DNA from: Lasiosphaeris hirsuta
Taxonomy: Eukaryota > Ascomycota > Sordariomycetes > Sordariales > Lasiosphaeriaceae
Direction: 5' to 3'
Length of the DNA: 64,000 nt
NCBI GenBank assembly: GCA_030549175.1
Contig: JAUKUA010000004.1
Coordinates: 3,658,001 to 3,722,000 of the forward strand
Below the pieces are notes generated by a model. It saw nothing but the letters and a program-made list of their open reading frames with translations, had not been told where the DNA came from and made no database searches. The translations under genes and the position numbers were made by a program. Below, piece after piece: positions 1 to 12,241 of the stretch (position 1 is its first letter; every line of letters starts with the position of its first letter).

Positions 1-1271
1 GGCGTCCAGGTCAGCTATGCCATCCTCGTCGTCGTCGTCTTCGTCGCCGTCATCATCACCCTCCAAATCGTCGTCGTCCTTGCCTGAGCCATCCTTGTCG
101 TCATTGTCACCGTCGTCCTCATCAGAACCGCCGTCTACCTCCATCGCATCGGTTTCATCGATGCCGTTCCACTCCTCGTCGGTCTTAGCGCCGGGCTGGG
201 GACGGTTACCCTTTTCCAGGGTGACTTGCATGTCTGTGCCGATAGATGCGAGGATCTCGAGAGCGACCTGCGCGATTCCAGCCTCGTTAGGCGTGCCGTG
301 GCCATTGGTCTTTCCACCGCTAGATGTGATCGGCTCCAGAGCGCGAGATAGGGTAGGAACCAAGAGAGCATCGCATGCGCCGTCCTTACCAGGGCTGTGG
401 TCGAGCCACTGTAGAGAGGAGAAGACGTTATGCAGCACGCCACAGGCTAGAACTGATCTTGGGCCACCGGCGGCCTGGAGCTTGAGCAGCTGATCGTAGC
501 ACCGGGTCTCCTGGTCGTCGGTAATAGCCTGACCAAGTGGAAAGTTATCTTCTGACATGGTCATGAGGCAAGAAAGCGCCTCCTCGAAGACCTCCTGTGG
601 GATGGAATCGGTAGATACGAGGCGGAAGAGAAATCGTAGGATCGTATGGTTTGCGACAATGGCTCCAAGGATCTCATCGCGGGCTACGGAGAGAGCGCCA
701 AGGAGCGAGAGGAGAGAGCTGGTCATGTTCCATACCAGGCGCTGCTGAGCTTTGAGCAGCTTTGTGAAGGAAGGCTCGGATGCAGTTAGAGTCTCGATAA
801 TCTAGGCTCGGGCGTCAGTTTAACGGTGTTATCACTTTGAGTAGCTCACATCAGCATGAGCATGAATGTAAAACTCACCGACTTGGTTGCATGCTCAATC
901 GCAGTTAGTATGTCAAGCCTGTACAAGTGGACACAGAAATCGGCCTCCTCCTCCTGCATGAGCTCCCTGAGAATCTCCCATCCTGCTGCACGGCTGTCGA
1001 TGCTGCTGTCAGTGAGTGTCTCGGTGAGAACAATCGGCACAACCTGCTCCCGGAGAAGCAACTTTCGGCATTTTGTGTCCTGGACAATGTTGGCGATGGC
1101 TCCTGCGGCGGCTGTCCTTGACTTGGGGTCGGGGCTCTGCAAGTCTTTGAGAACTGGGAGAATCTTGGCTTCGCGAAGAGCGGCCAGCTCAGGGTCTGCT
1201 GGGGGCTTGACTGGCTTTGCAATGGGGTTCGCCCGGTTGGGTTGCGCCCTGCTGCGCCGTTGTTTCCCCAT
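1..1271 (-). CDS. SYO1: Syo1 (symportin 1) ribosomal protein import chaperone, 3' part outside window
   Basis: Exons are 1271-879 and 801 to beyond base 1; the intron 878-802 (77 bp) has a GTGAGT donor and CTAG acceptor in phase 0. The protein starts MGKQRRSRAQPNR, a basic nuclear-signal-like stretch. It then runs into ARM/HEAT-type helical repeats, where KILPVLKDL, AAAGAIANIVQD and ITDDQETRCYDQLL are typical of fungal symportin. Near the left edge comes a very acidic stretch (roughly bases 1-180) of Asp/Glu/Ser, matching the acidic loop that interrupts the repeats in this family. Known role of the family: it binds nascent Rpl5 and Rpl11 together and carries them with Kap104 into the nucleus for 5S RNP assembly. 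The remaining HEAT repeats and the stop lie beyond base 1. It is divergent from the glycosyltransferase-like gene. The identification is strong because of the N-terminal tail, repeats and acidic insert together. Confidence 0.9.
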
Positions 1272-1907
1272 TTTGATTTATTTTCAGTTGTCTGAGTTAC
1301 AGAATACCAAGGCTGGTTTCTGATAGGGATTGAGTCGTGATACTTTTCCTCTTCGCTCAGTGGAATATTTCGTTTTATCTTGGTTTTTACTGCCTGTGGA
1401 GCGCATTACATTGGCTGCCCGCAAACAGCCCCTTGGAAAGAAAAAAAAAAAGTACCCGTCGCCAACCCCACCTGTCCCGCAGCGGGACCGTCGCTCGCGA
1501 AACCCAGGGGTCATATGTGACAAGGGCGCTGTTGCGTGGGGGAGAGAGATCGGCGCTAACCGTGCACGGACTCTTCAAGCCACGTTAACGTTAGCTTGTC
1601 GCGCAAGCAGCAAGCATCCAGCGTTTGGCTCCAGGACCAGGGCATATTTGCCTCGAACTTCCACGACCTAGCTCTCTTCCACACGCAACTCGCTCGAGGA
1701 CATGACCACCCACGTCGGATGCGCGAATTAGGGCAGCAAAATAATACTCGATACCACCATCTTCCGCAATGACGAACACATGATCACCCCTTCTCCCGCG
1801 AACGAGTGACCGAAAGCGAGCGATGCTGTTTTGCGTAGCCCCGACTCTCAACCACCTTGCCTATCAACCATTTACGCTTCCTGAAGGGAATGCGCCCAGG
1901 GGACACC
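1272..1907. other. Intergenic, divergent promoter region of SYO1 and the glycosyltransferase-like gene
   Basis: There is no credible coding region here; the open frames are short and overlap each other on both strands. An A run of 13 lies at 1440-1452. The stretch must hold both 5' UTRs and both promoters. No TATA box or known operator is clear to me. Confidence 0.6.
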
Positions 1908-4107
1908 ATGGGGTCGATATTTCTCAGCAATGAGGAGCTTGGGAAGAAGGACGACGACCACAAGCCGACAAAGATGACTCCCATTCGCGCCCAATGGAAC
2001 ACCGTTCGAGTTCCCCCGCGCAAAACGCTGAAGCGTGTTGGCATTGCCTTGGCTGTCGGCTTCTTCGTCTATATTTTCATAATGAATATTCCGACAGATG
2101 TGCCCATCAGGGACCGCCGTCGACCCGTTTACCACGACAGTTACTCCGGCGATGGATCCTCGCCCGCACAGCCAAAGTCCATGCCGGTACTGAAGCCCCT
2201 CCGCGGCTCCAATCGCGGAAAGCCAAAGGCAAACGACCCGGAGCCTGTCCCAGCTTCCGGCTACAACGGACCTGTTATTTTCCGGAACCTTGCCGTTTCG
2301 TTGCATGCCATCTCTAGCACTGGAGGCGCATTCGCCGAGAATAAAAATATATTGTTCGCCGCCTCCAGTTTGAAGAGTGCCGCCCTTTTGCTACCAATGG
2401 CTTGTCAGATGGGTGCTGAGCTGCGGAGCTACGTTCATTTTGCAATTATGAGTAGGAATGATATTGCCATGGACGATCTGCGTACCGTCAATAGCATTGA
2501 CGAATCCTGCCAAATCATATTCCATGGTATGTTTTGTTCCACGCTTACCTGTCCATATTGACAAAAGCATGCTGACGCGTGTAGATGCTCGTCCGGATTT
2601 CACGGTTTCGTCGACCGAGACACGCCATGGAAATGCTGTCACTCGGGCCATGTGTAGATACCCCATTCAAGGCTTCCCGCCACCATATGCTGACCAGCTT
2701 GCAGTTCATATCAACAGCTACATGCATCCCCAGGCAGTCATTGTCGATTCATCACCTGTCGAAACCAGGATTTTTCTCGAGGCAATGAGAGTTCAGGTGT
2801 CTTCGATGAACGTTCCACTCATAGAGCTGCCAGAAGATGCCCCCACTCAACTCGCTTGGATCACTAAGCTAGATAGCTCATCGTTGGCTGGTAAGAATGC
2901 CCAACCTGTAACGGCTTGAACAGTAATGACGCTGACGAGAAATAGCATGGGACAAGCTGAACATGGAGCTTCTGGTCCATGCCGGGCCCGGGACTTCGGG
3001 GAATCTGATCCGTCTGCTAAAGTCGTTAACGGCAGCGGACTTTGCCGCCTGCTCTATTCCCCATCTCACCATTGAGCTACCAAATAACGTGGACGCCGCC
3101 ACAGCCCAGTTTCTAGAGACATTCCAGTGGCCGCCGGCAACCGCTTATAATCCGACGCATGCCCGACAACTCACTCTCAGACACCGCATTAAACGCAGTG
3201 GCGTAACTGAGGATGAGAGCTCCATCCGATTCCTTGAATCTTTTTGGCCCACCGACCTGCAGTACTCGCATGTGGTGATCTTATCGCCGCAAGCCGAGCT
3301 TTCGCCTCGGTTTTACCATTGTAAGCCAACTAAGTATCGTGATACATCCCCCGATGCTTATCATTTGGGATAGATCTCAAATACACCGCCCTTGAGTACA
3401 TGCACTCCAACGCCGCCATTATGCAGCAGTGGGACACCCGACTCTTCGGTATCAGTCTTGACCTCCCGGCAACTCATCTTAACGCCACCGAGGCCTTCGT
3501 CCCACCCTTGAAGAGCACCAGCCCAGCTGGCGCCTCAACATCGTTCCTCTGGCAAGCGCCCAACAGCAACGCCGCCCTCTACGCCGGAAGCAAGTGGGTG
3601 GAGCTGCACGCCTTTGTCTCGCGTCTGCTGGAGCACCAGCGCAATGCTAGCGACCTGGACTCCTTATTCACAGACAAGCTCGTCAGCAAACGCTACCCCT
3701 CTTGGCTCGAGCACGCGCTCAAACTAGCGCGCACCCGCGGTTACTGGACGCTGTATCCGAGCGAGCAGACGGCCGCTAACCTCGCCGCCGTGCACAGCGA
3801 ACTGTACCGCGCCCCCGAGGAGTACGAGGCCGAGTTGCCTGAGCAGGCGGCCGAGGCGAGCGAGGTGACGCTGGCTACGGCACCGCTACTCGATAGCTTG
3901 CCCGGGGGCAGTGGGCTGTCGCCGTTTGATGAAATGCCGCTGTTGCTGTGGGACGGAGTGACGACGGAGCTAACGAAGCTTGACGAATTTGCGGCAGGCT
4001 ATACGAAGAAGTTTCGGGCGGCTGTCGGGGGGTGTGAGGGGCTGACGCCGTCCGAGTTGATTCCGAAGAGGTCGACGAGGGACTTGTTTTGTTCCAGGGA
4101 GGATTAA
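1908..4107 (+). CDS. Fungal type II membrane glycosyltransferase-like protein
   Basis: Four exons: 1908-2526, 2585-2890, 2946-3320 and 3374-4107, giving 677 aa. The introns are 58, 55 and 53 bp with GTATGT/GTAAGA/GTAAGC donors. I chose the ATG at 1908 (context CACCATGG) because the product then starts MGSIFLSNEELGKKDDD, a start I associate with fungal homologues; an in-frame ATG at 1890 would add six residues. A basic cytosolic tail is followed by one hydrophobic segment at about residues 44-61 (a signal anchor) and a luminal domain. This architecture and the conserved segments (for example HVVILSPQAELSPRFYHYLKYTALEYM) resemble the fungal proteins annotated as glycosyltransferase family 2-like. 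I see no classical DxD motif I would stake the activity on, so substrate and linkage are unknown. The likely location is the Golgi or ER membrane. Confidence 0.7.
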
Positions 4108-4366
4108 AATCCAGTGAATATCGGTAACCAAGACGTACTATTGTTTAGTAATGACAAGTGGTCGGGGACTTGGCGTTTTGGGTCGAGTTGAATCTTCTTA
4201 TAGTGAGGGGGCTTATGCGATCAACTTTGGGCGTTGAATATGAGATTATATGGTATTACTGCACTATACATGTGCTGACTCTGATGAGTTGATCGCCTGG
4301 ATCGCGGTCGCATATGTACATACATGGTTATTTGTTGACGTAAGATTAGAGACACCCACTCCTTTT

Positions 4367-5139
4367 TTACGCATAGATAAAAACAAACGGGTTGAAGCGC
4401 TGCGTGTTTGCCCCTGAATCCGACCTTTCGTTGAGCCTGTTGATTACTAGTAGAGTTACGCAGGATGCAATGATGCAGAGGGCTATTATAGCCATTATCT
4501 GGAGAGGGTTAGCTAAAGATGGGATACCCTGAGAAGCGGAGAAATACAATCTGGGTCTTCCATCCCGTCTGGACAATGGCCGCCCGCCGGCTGTACTTGT
4601 TGACCGTGTCTACGGAACGGTCCCTGGTTAGTCATAATCTACCACAGGGAAGGGATAAGGTGCGTACTGATGTAGTTAGAAACGCCGACACCTAGACACG
4701 CTACCGAGAGTACCCAGAAGATCCCGCCTAGAGGCATGGCCAACCGGAGCTCGATGTCGCTCGCCGTCTGCCTTAGATGGAAGGACAAGACGATGGCGAC
4801 CGATACGATGGCCATGTAGATGGAGAGACGCAAGTACGAGAGAAAGGCTGCGGCTGTTAGCAAGGGTGGGCATGGCATTCACTAGAGACGAAAACATACT
4901 CCTCTCATTAGCGCAGTGATCACGGCAGTCACTCGACTCATTGTCGAAGATAAGGGGCCCGAAAAGTGGCGGGAGACAGAAGGCGGATTCATCAGTGTTG
5001 GGGTGGAGACTGAGTATTGTATCAGTAATCTATATTGAAAGCTGTACAGGGCGCGAGTTCAGACGAGAAAATAAAATGGGATTAGTACCGGCCCATGTCG
5101 CTGACCCGAACCGGTCGGGTCAGTGAGGTTGTGCAGCAT
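4367..5139 (-). CDS. DUF202 family membrane protein
   Basis: Five small exons: 5139-5089, 5029-4900, 4847-4668, 4609-4548 and 4498-4367, giving 184 aa. Each intron is 49-59 bp, with GCTAAC-type branch sites in the second and fourth. The diagnostic motif DHCANERTFLSYLR (residues 54-67) is only restored when the second intron is removed, and KYSRRAAIVQTGWKTQ only when the third and fourth are. Three hydrophobic spans follow, at about residues 68-82, 98-122 and 148-170. That is the usual small three-helix DUF202 layout, also seen as the membrane part of Vtc-type proteins. No enzymatic function is established for stand-alone fungal members. Exons 2-5 are solid. Exon 1 (MLHNLTDPTGSGQRHGP) is less certain, because it depends on a weak GTACTA donor and overlaps a perfect inverted repeat. 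The gene is divergent from RPA2. Confidence 0.82.
5101..5123. repeat. Perfect inverted repeat, 9-bp arms, between DUF202 gene and RPA2
   Basis: The arm CTGACCCGA at 5101-5109 is answered by TCGGGTCAG at 5115-5123, with the 5-nt spacer ACCGG. The centre is the palindrome ACCGGT (5110-5115). It falls in the 5' part of the DUF202 gene model and in the shared upstream region of RPA2. It could be a binding site for a dimeric regulator or merely coding sequence. Confidence 0.55.
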
Positions 5140-5641
5140 GACGACGTGCCGTCCTCCTCGTCGAACTCGTTAGAGAAGATGTCTCGGACTGGCCGTTTTG
5201 GCGTCCGGCGCGGCATTGTGGGACGTTGATTATGGCGTGTGGATATAGAATACTCGGCATGAGCCTGGTGACATGGTTTGCCCTGTCGTGTATTCGGGAA
5301 AACGGATACAAAGCAAACTGGTTTTGCGCAGCGGTTACCATTACGCCATCAGGATTCTCGGTTACTCTTTCACGGAGATCTTGAACAATTGCCCAATCAG
5401 ATGACCCACCTTCCTCAAACCTGTCGACCAACCACAAGTCATGGGGCCTACTGCGGGGATCTCGTTAGGTAATCCAGCCACCCAAGCCTCGAGCACTTGG
5501 CGAGGTGGGGTTCGCGTTTAGTGGTTGCGGCCGGCGCGTGTTGCTGCGCGTCTTCCTGAATCTTTTCACCCCGCATCGCAAAGCGAGTTGCCGACAGATT
5601 TACTTGCATTTCCATCACAGCAAACAAAAACAGTTGCAAGC
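5140..5641. other. Intergenic, divergent promoter of DUF202 gene and RPA2
   Basis: No gene is seen. Open frames on both strands are short and lack recognisable motifs. The RPA2 start lies at its right end. Confidence 0.5.
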
Positions 5642-6752
5642 ATGGGTAAGTCCTACTGATTCTCCCCTTTCCACGCGAATACCCCGCACATACTGACTCT
5701 CATGGGCGATGAAGCAAACTACGGCGGCGGCAGTGGCGGCGGCGGCTACGCCCGAACAACAACATATGGCACCCAAGGCGGCGATGATGGCGGCGGCTTC
5801 GTGGGCGGATCACAGCAAGGCAGCCAAGGGGGCCAAGGTGGCTCAAAGGTATGTCCTACCCATGTGTAACTGAACGTTAAAAAAAGAACCTTTGTTTTCC
5901 AACGCCACACTCGACGTTGTTGAGATTCTTAAATATCCCACCCATCTGCTCCCCTCAAGCCGTACAAGCTAACACGACTCCCTCTAGTACGACAACGACA
6001 GCCTCCGGCCCGTAACCATCAAGCAACTCGTCGACAGCAAAGAAGACTACCCCGGCGGCGACCTCAAGATCGACGGCCTCGGCGTAACCCAGATCACGCT
6101 CGTCGGGCAGGTCCGCGCCATCAATGCGCAGACGACCAACATCACGTACCGCATCGACGACGGGACGGGCGTCACCGACGTCAAGAAGTGGGTTGACGCT
6201 GGCGCGGGCGGCGACGACGACGAGTCCGCCGGCGGTGCCTCCAAGGGCTTCGCCCTCGACACGTACGTGCGTATCTTCGGCCGCCTGACCACCTTCAATA
6301 GTAAGAAGCACGTCGGCGCCCACTTCATCCGCGCCATCGACGACTTCAACGAGGTCAACTACCACCTGCTCGAGGCCGCGTACGTGCACCTAGCCCTAAT
6401 CAAGGGCCCGCAGGCGGGAGGTGATGGTAGTGCGACGGGCGGCGGGGCGGGGGATGATAGTATGTTTGTCGACGGGGGGTACGGAGGAGGGGCTGCTACG
6501 ACTGGTACTGGTGGTGCGGGCGGCGGTAGTGCCGTCCCGTCTCGAGTATCTGCCTGCTCGCGTAATGCGCAGAACTTTTACAAATTTCTCTCCGAGTCGG
6601 TTGGTGGGGGCGAAGGGGTGCAACTCAACGCCATTGTAGCCGGTACTGGCTTGTCGGCGAGAGAGGTGTTAACAGCCGCTGACGAGCTGCTGGGAACTGG
6701 CCTGATTTATACCACGATTGACGACGAGACATGGGCTATCCTGGACTACTGA
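5642..6752 (+). CDS. RFA2: Replication protein A 32 kDa subunit (RPA2/Rfa2/Ssb2)
   Basis: Three exons, 5642-5645, 5715-5848 and 5988-6752, encode 300 aa. The first coding exon holds only ATG plus one G; a GTAAGT donor follows, and the second exon completes MANYGGG. The N-terminus (residues 1-46) is Gly/Ser/Gln-rich and flexible, as in the damage-phosphorylated tail of RPA2. Then comes an OB fold at about residues 75-185 (QITLVGQVRAINAQTTNITYRIDDGTG, a typical RPA2 start). A Gly-rich linker follows, and a C-terminal winged helix at about 225-300 (FYKFLSE...GLSAREVLTAADELLGTGLIYTTIDDETW). Known role: the middle subunit of the heterotrimer that coats single-stranded DNA in replication, recombination and repair; the winged helix docks repair partners. 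Length and domain order match the family. It converges with the GNAT gene downstream. Confidence 0.93.
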
Positions 6753-7303
6753 TGCTGGGATACTAATTGCCTGTTTTGCGAGTCGAGAAGTTCCTGAAAG
6801 GAGGAAACATTTTATGGATGGGAATCATGGCGCTAGGTTAGCACATTTGCGTGTGTTTATACCCGGCTTTGCCCAATGACGAGGGAACGACTTTTAGGAC
6901 ACATCTTCTCTGTACGATGTGGGGATGGCCAATGGGGGAAGGTGATTGACTACAGCCAAATTTACCAAACGATGATGTGCTTAATACTACCTAGGTAGAT
7001 AAGAGATGCAGTCTCGGAAGAAACCTGCGGGCAGGCAATGAAGCCAGCCATGAAGAAGCGAACGACCAGGGGTCTGTCTGTCTGTCCGTAACAAGGTTGA
7101 GCAATTTGGCAAATACGTCCACCGCATGTTGGATGTGGTAGCCGTCAAGATAAACAACAAAACAAGCGTGACGAGTTGATCGATAAAAAATTCATAAAAC
7201 AGTTGGCCTTGGTATCAACCACACACACGCTCACCATCTCCAAGCATAACAGTCTTCAATCTTACGAACGAACGCACGTGCGCAGCTCCCACGGTACCCC
7301 AGT
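6753..7303. other. Intergenic, convergent 3' regions of RPA2 and GNAT gene
   Basis: No coding region is supported. The stretch holds the 12-bp palindrome CTACCTAGGTAG at 6987-6998 and mildly AT-rich sequence near 7140-7260, which likely includes the 3' UTRs of the two converging genes. Confidence 0.55.
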
Positions 7304-8414
7304 CTATCCGATCTTGCCACTGGTGCTCCTACCAACGACATGGAACGCACCCATAGCCTTCTTGTTCACGCCGACTGTGGGGATCGAGCCCGGACGGCCA
7401 GAAGACGGTAGGTGGTGCCCATGAATATGGTGGTGGGTCACCTTACGGACAGCGCGGGGCTCACGGACCATGATAGACAGAGGGATAGGCTTCAGTCCGC
7501 GCGTGAGGCAAATCTCGCGCTTGATCTCGAAACCAAACTTCGCATAGTAGGCATTGTTGGCCAGCGAGCTTGACTCCAGATATACGGGGCGGTTCTCCGC
7601 ATCGGCCTGCTCGTTTGCATTTTCCGTAAGCCTTACAGGTTGAAAAAGAGCAAAGCACATTGATTTTGTACCCGAATAGCATGATGAGACAGGGAAACGG
7701 GAAGAGTGGAGGAACGCACCCTCTGAAGAACATCCTCCAGCAGCCGCTTCGCATACCCGCGTCCCTGCGAGTTGGGCTTGGTACCCAGGTACACAAGATA
7801 CCAGGCATCAGCATCACGGTCGCCCAGGACCGAGGCTTTGGTGTCGTGCAGCAGCGGCAAGATCTCGTCAAAGTATCGCTTCTTGCCCTCAGTCGACAGC
7901 TGGAAGTATAGACGCCACATTCCACTACGGAACATGGTTCGCCATCCGTCTAAGTGCTTTCCTGGGGGCAACCTGTTGCGTGACAAAACAGCAAGTCGCA
8001 ATGCTATGTTAGCCTCCCCGGCTTACAATCGGATATATCAAAGGGCATGGAAGAGGGGCCATACCAGAGCGCAACACTGTCATAATCGGGTCCCGTCGTG
8101 GTCACCAAGCCATTATGGCAGTGAGCCGCGACGCTGACGGCCATGATGTCGACGTGCAGTCTCCACTTATCCTCTGGCGAGATGGACGTGCCGTCGGTCA
8201 TGTCGCCGGGGTCGACGAGGTACTTTGCGTAATCGTCAACAGCAAAGGCGTGTGCAAGTGACAGGGCCGCCTCCCGGTGCTCCGACATGCCGACGCTACG
8301 CACACACTCTTCCCACTTGGGCGGAACGAGGGAGCGCTTTAGCTCAACAAGCGTCACGGTGCTACCGCTCGTGCCGTGACTCGTGGTACTACTGGTGGTA
8401 CTCATGGTCTCCAT
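7304..8414 (-). CDS. GNAT family N-acetyltransferase
   Basis: Three exons, 8414-8065, 7972-7720 and 7606-7304, encode 301 aa; the introns are 92 and 113 bp. The first junction restores VALWLPPGKHLDGWRTM and the second restores LEDVLQRADAENRPVYLESS, both usual in this fungal subfamily. The acetyl-CoA signature QGRGYA is at residues 186-191, directly after the beta-strand WYLVYLGTKP. Motif B, PVYLESSSLANNAYYAKFGFE, follows. I started at 8414 (METMSTTSS); the ATG at 8405 is an equal alternative. The protein should transfer an acetyl group from acetyl-CoA to an amine, but the substrate cannot be told from sequence. The N-terminal 110 residues are the usual alpha-helical acceptor-side half. Cytosolic; no signal peptide. 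Confidence 0.85.
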
Positions 8415-10627
8415 GCTGGGCAGTTGATCTACTCGATCTTGAGCACAGCCGACCACCTGCGAGAAGAAGGCCTGGTGAGTAGCACATCCAAATCCAGGGG
8501 ATGGGGAGCGTGCAAGGTGATGTGCGCCAGAGGGATGAGGTAAGAGACGCACTTTATAAATTTAATAAATTTTGTATACTATCCCCTGTATGAACTCGAG
8601 AGAGTTGTGTTCTCGAGACGGGCATGAACCTTGAGGGGTGGCGCAGACAATTGAGGGCGGTGCGAAGGTCAGAAGACATCAATAAGGCCTTTTCAAAGAA
8701 GGACCCTAAACGTGAGTGTGTAGATATCTTGGAAGGATAGTAGTGTAATACGGTCAAGAGGTTCCCAAGGACAGTCCGGGGCTATCACACTGGTACGGAC
8801 TAGGTAACAAGGCAAAGATGAAGCGGGGCAGTGACAGGGAGTCTTTCTCTTCAGTTTCCTGTGGTGGAATTGCGGTTGCTTGTACTTGGGTGCGGTGAGC
8901 GTGAACAGCAAGAGGGAACACCAGAAAGTGAGTGCTCTTTGAAGAGAGTCGACCCCCAGAATGGGGGACTTGAAATGGCTGTGGTAAGCGGGGAGTTGCT
9001 TATGCGGGAATCAGGGCTGAGAGTCTGCTATGAGATCAAGAGAGGGGGAAGAGGAAGGGAAGAGAAAGCACAGCAGGCATCGTGTTGGCTATGTAGCCAG
9101 CGGACGGGCTAACAATTTCCATGGCAGAAGGCGGACATGGCTGGCCAAGTCCATGTCTTAGACGCAATGAGACAAGGATGGGGCAGCGGCAGCACGAGTG
9201 AACCTGAAAGTGGGATGGGGATGGAAGGATGGAAGGGCTCGGTGGGAATGCAATAAGCTGATTCGGGCCAGGAGAGCCGCATATGCACAGCCGTCTGTAT
9301 TGCATCACTGCAGCCCAGACTTGGTTGTCCCATCGTCGGACAGTGAGGAGGAGGGCCGTGGTCCGTCGCGCGACGGCATCCAGCCAGGCGCCGCGACGGA
9401 GGGCCAAGACAAAGCGGGGACCGGGCTTCTGCGCAACCCCCCGGGGGGTCGACAGGGCTGTCCGTGACGATTGGACAGCAGTGGCTTTGGGCTCAAGGGA
9501 ATGGAGATGGTCGACGGGACCATGGGCTTTGACATCAGGAAAATGAGCTGCGTTGGGGCTGCGTTGGCTGTCATAGCTTGGTACTGTGTTAGTGTTGGGT
9601 GGGGGTAGGCTCACATACCGTGCTCGAGCTCTGGCGTCTTGTATTCACAGGTGAGCGGCACGATGGGAGGACAGCGCGTGGGAGAGGTGGAAATACCCAA
9701 GTGACAAGCAAGGCGAGAAAGGCAGGAAAGGCAAGAGGGTTCGCGGGCACCATGCGAGGCGAACGGTGCGTGCTCGTGCGGCTACCGCAGGCCCATGTCC
9801 GCAGGCAGGAGCAGGTCAGTCCCGGTCAGGGTTGGTTACATGGGTGCTATGAGTGACCCAAGGTGTTGAGAAACGACGCCTCAGGTGTACTCAATTGCAT
9901 GCCGACCCCAATCGGCCAACGCCAATTGGCACAATCGGAACCATTGGAGCCTTTGGAACGGGGCGATCCATTCATCGTTTGCCTTGGCCCCAGAAGGTTA
10001 TGCAGAGCGATCAGGTGACGCAGCCATTGACGCTCTGCAATCAATTTCCCTGACTGAGCAGCGAGCAGCATGGTCCAAGCATGGCCCAGCCTGCAGCCCC
10101 ATCGAGATAAGAGAAGCGAGACCCTGTCGCCGGTGGCGCATGTTCACCCTTCTCGTTCATCAACAAGCCAAGATGTCCGCCGACGTCGCATGTGGGCGTG
10201 GACAAGGACGTGGACGGAGAGGTTGGCGCCCGGGAATGTCACAACGCATGTCATTCCGCCCTATTCAACCCATCAATGTGCACCTCACCCCGTTCTATCC
10301 GTGCTCCCATCATATGTCCTCCAATTTGTCACCAGCTGTCCACAACCAATACCTTCTCCCGGCGGAATGCGAGAGAATCAAAACAGGAGCAGCGCGGCTC
10401 TTTGCGCGACCTCACACTCATCAGCAGCGCATAGGAGCGGATATCCCAGGTTCGAACCACCGCGGGTGGCCAAACAAACGACGGCCAGCCCCCCTCCTTC
10501 AGCTGTGTTCCCGCAGACCCACCAGCGTCTTTCGATTGGAGTGTTCCCCATCTCCCTCCTCCGGCCAGCGGCTGGTGTCTCAATTCCCACTCTCTTTCCT
10601 TTCAGACCCGGAACCCCAGTTTGGCGC
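8415..10627. other. Intergenic region with a CCAAT cluster
   Basis: There is no convincing gene in these 2.2 kb. The longest open frame (minus strand, 9036-9614) has no recognisable motif, is low-complexity Pro/Ser/Arg, and overlaps open frames on the other strand. The notable element is a cluster of CCAAT boxes at 9908-9947. It lies about 1.5 kb upstream of the GNAT start. Confidence 0.5.
9908..9947. promoter_or_regulatory. Cluster of four CCAAT boxes in 40 bp
   Basis: CCAAT occurs on the plus strand at 9908-9912 and 9922-9926, and on the minus strand (ATTGG) at 9925-9929 and 9943-9947. The middle two form the 10-bp palindrome GCCAATTGGC (9921-9930). CCAAT is the core bound by the fungal HAP/CBC complex. 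A functional role here is inference. Confidence 0.35.
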
Positions 10628-11528
<901 letters not shown>

Positions 11529-12241
11529 TTCCTTCTCGGTTTTGCTTTGCCCGGTTCAACGTTTGGTTGAGTCGTTCGCCGGGTTCGAGGGGGCGGGAGA
11601 GCTTTATTTGTTTGCGCCTAGCGCGGACTTTCTTTGACGGACGGAGTAAGTAATTAAATTAGTAAAATTGGGCACCCCAATCGCCCCCCCGATCATCTTT
11701 AAATGTTGGGATTGTCTACCCAAAACGGGGTTCCTGCCCACAGAGCACGGACCATATGCTGAGGGGTTGCTGGGTGCCGCGGGCAAGGACGCAGGGTTCC
11801 TGGCCGGGGAGTTGGAAGGGATCCCCCGCAGTTGCCGAGTCCAATCCAGACCTTTCATCCACCCAAACCCCAGGCACCGCGGTGTCATTGACAGCTCCAG
11901 CTGCCCTTTTTGGAAAGTCGTCACCTGAACAGACCAATTGCGAGGTGATCAAATCGGATTTTAATCAGATACCCAACTTGCCAACCAAGCCAACATCCAA
12001 GCAGCTCGAAACTTGAAACATATCGCAATATATCCATCGCCTTGCTTTTCTTCCAGAGCAACAATTTTTGTACTTTACCGAAAAAGACACAAGATGTGTC
12101 CACTCACAAATGCAATACGCCATCACGTCCAGTACAAGGGCTCTTCTCCACAAGCGCGCCATCTTATCCAAGCCTCGGCCTCCGACGTTGACACACCTTC
12201 TTTACACATCTCCCGCCTATCTACTCAATCGCAAGACGAAA
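11529..12241. other. Intergenic: IDI1 promoter and MATE gene 3' flank
   Basis: About 710 bp with no supported gene. It holds the 5' region of IDI1 on the right of its ATG and the terminator side of the MATE gene. Short overlapping open frames on both strands show no family motifs. Confidence 0.5.

Noticed and set aside
6396..6623. Minus-strand open frame within RPA2
   Set aside because: Shadow of the Gly-rich linker coding sequence of RPA2.
9036..9614. Minus-strand open frame of 192 codons
   Set aside because: Biased Pro/Ser/Arg composition, no domain, and open frames on the opposite strand over the same DNA. This looks like GC-rich non-coding sequence.
10440..10475. GGTTCGAA word resembling a tRNA T loop
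   Set aside because: The flanking bases do not form a T stem and no cloverleaf can be drawn upstream.
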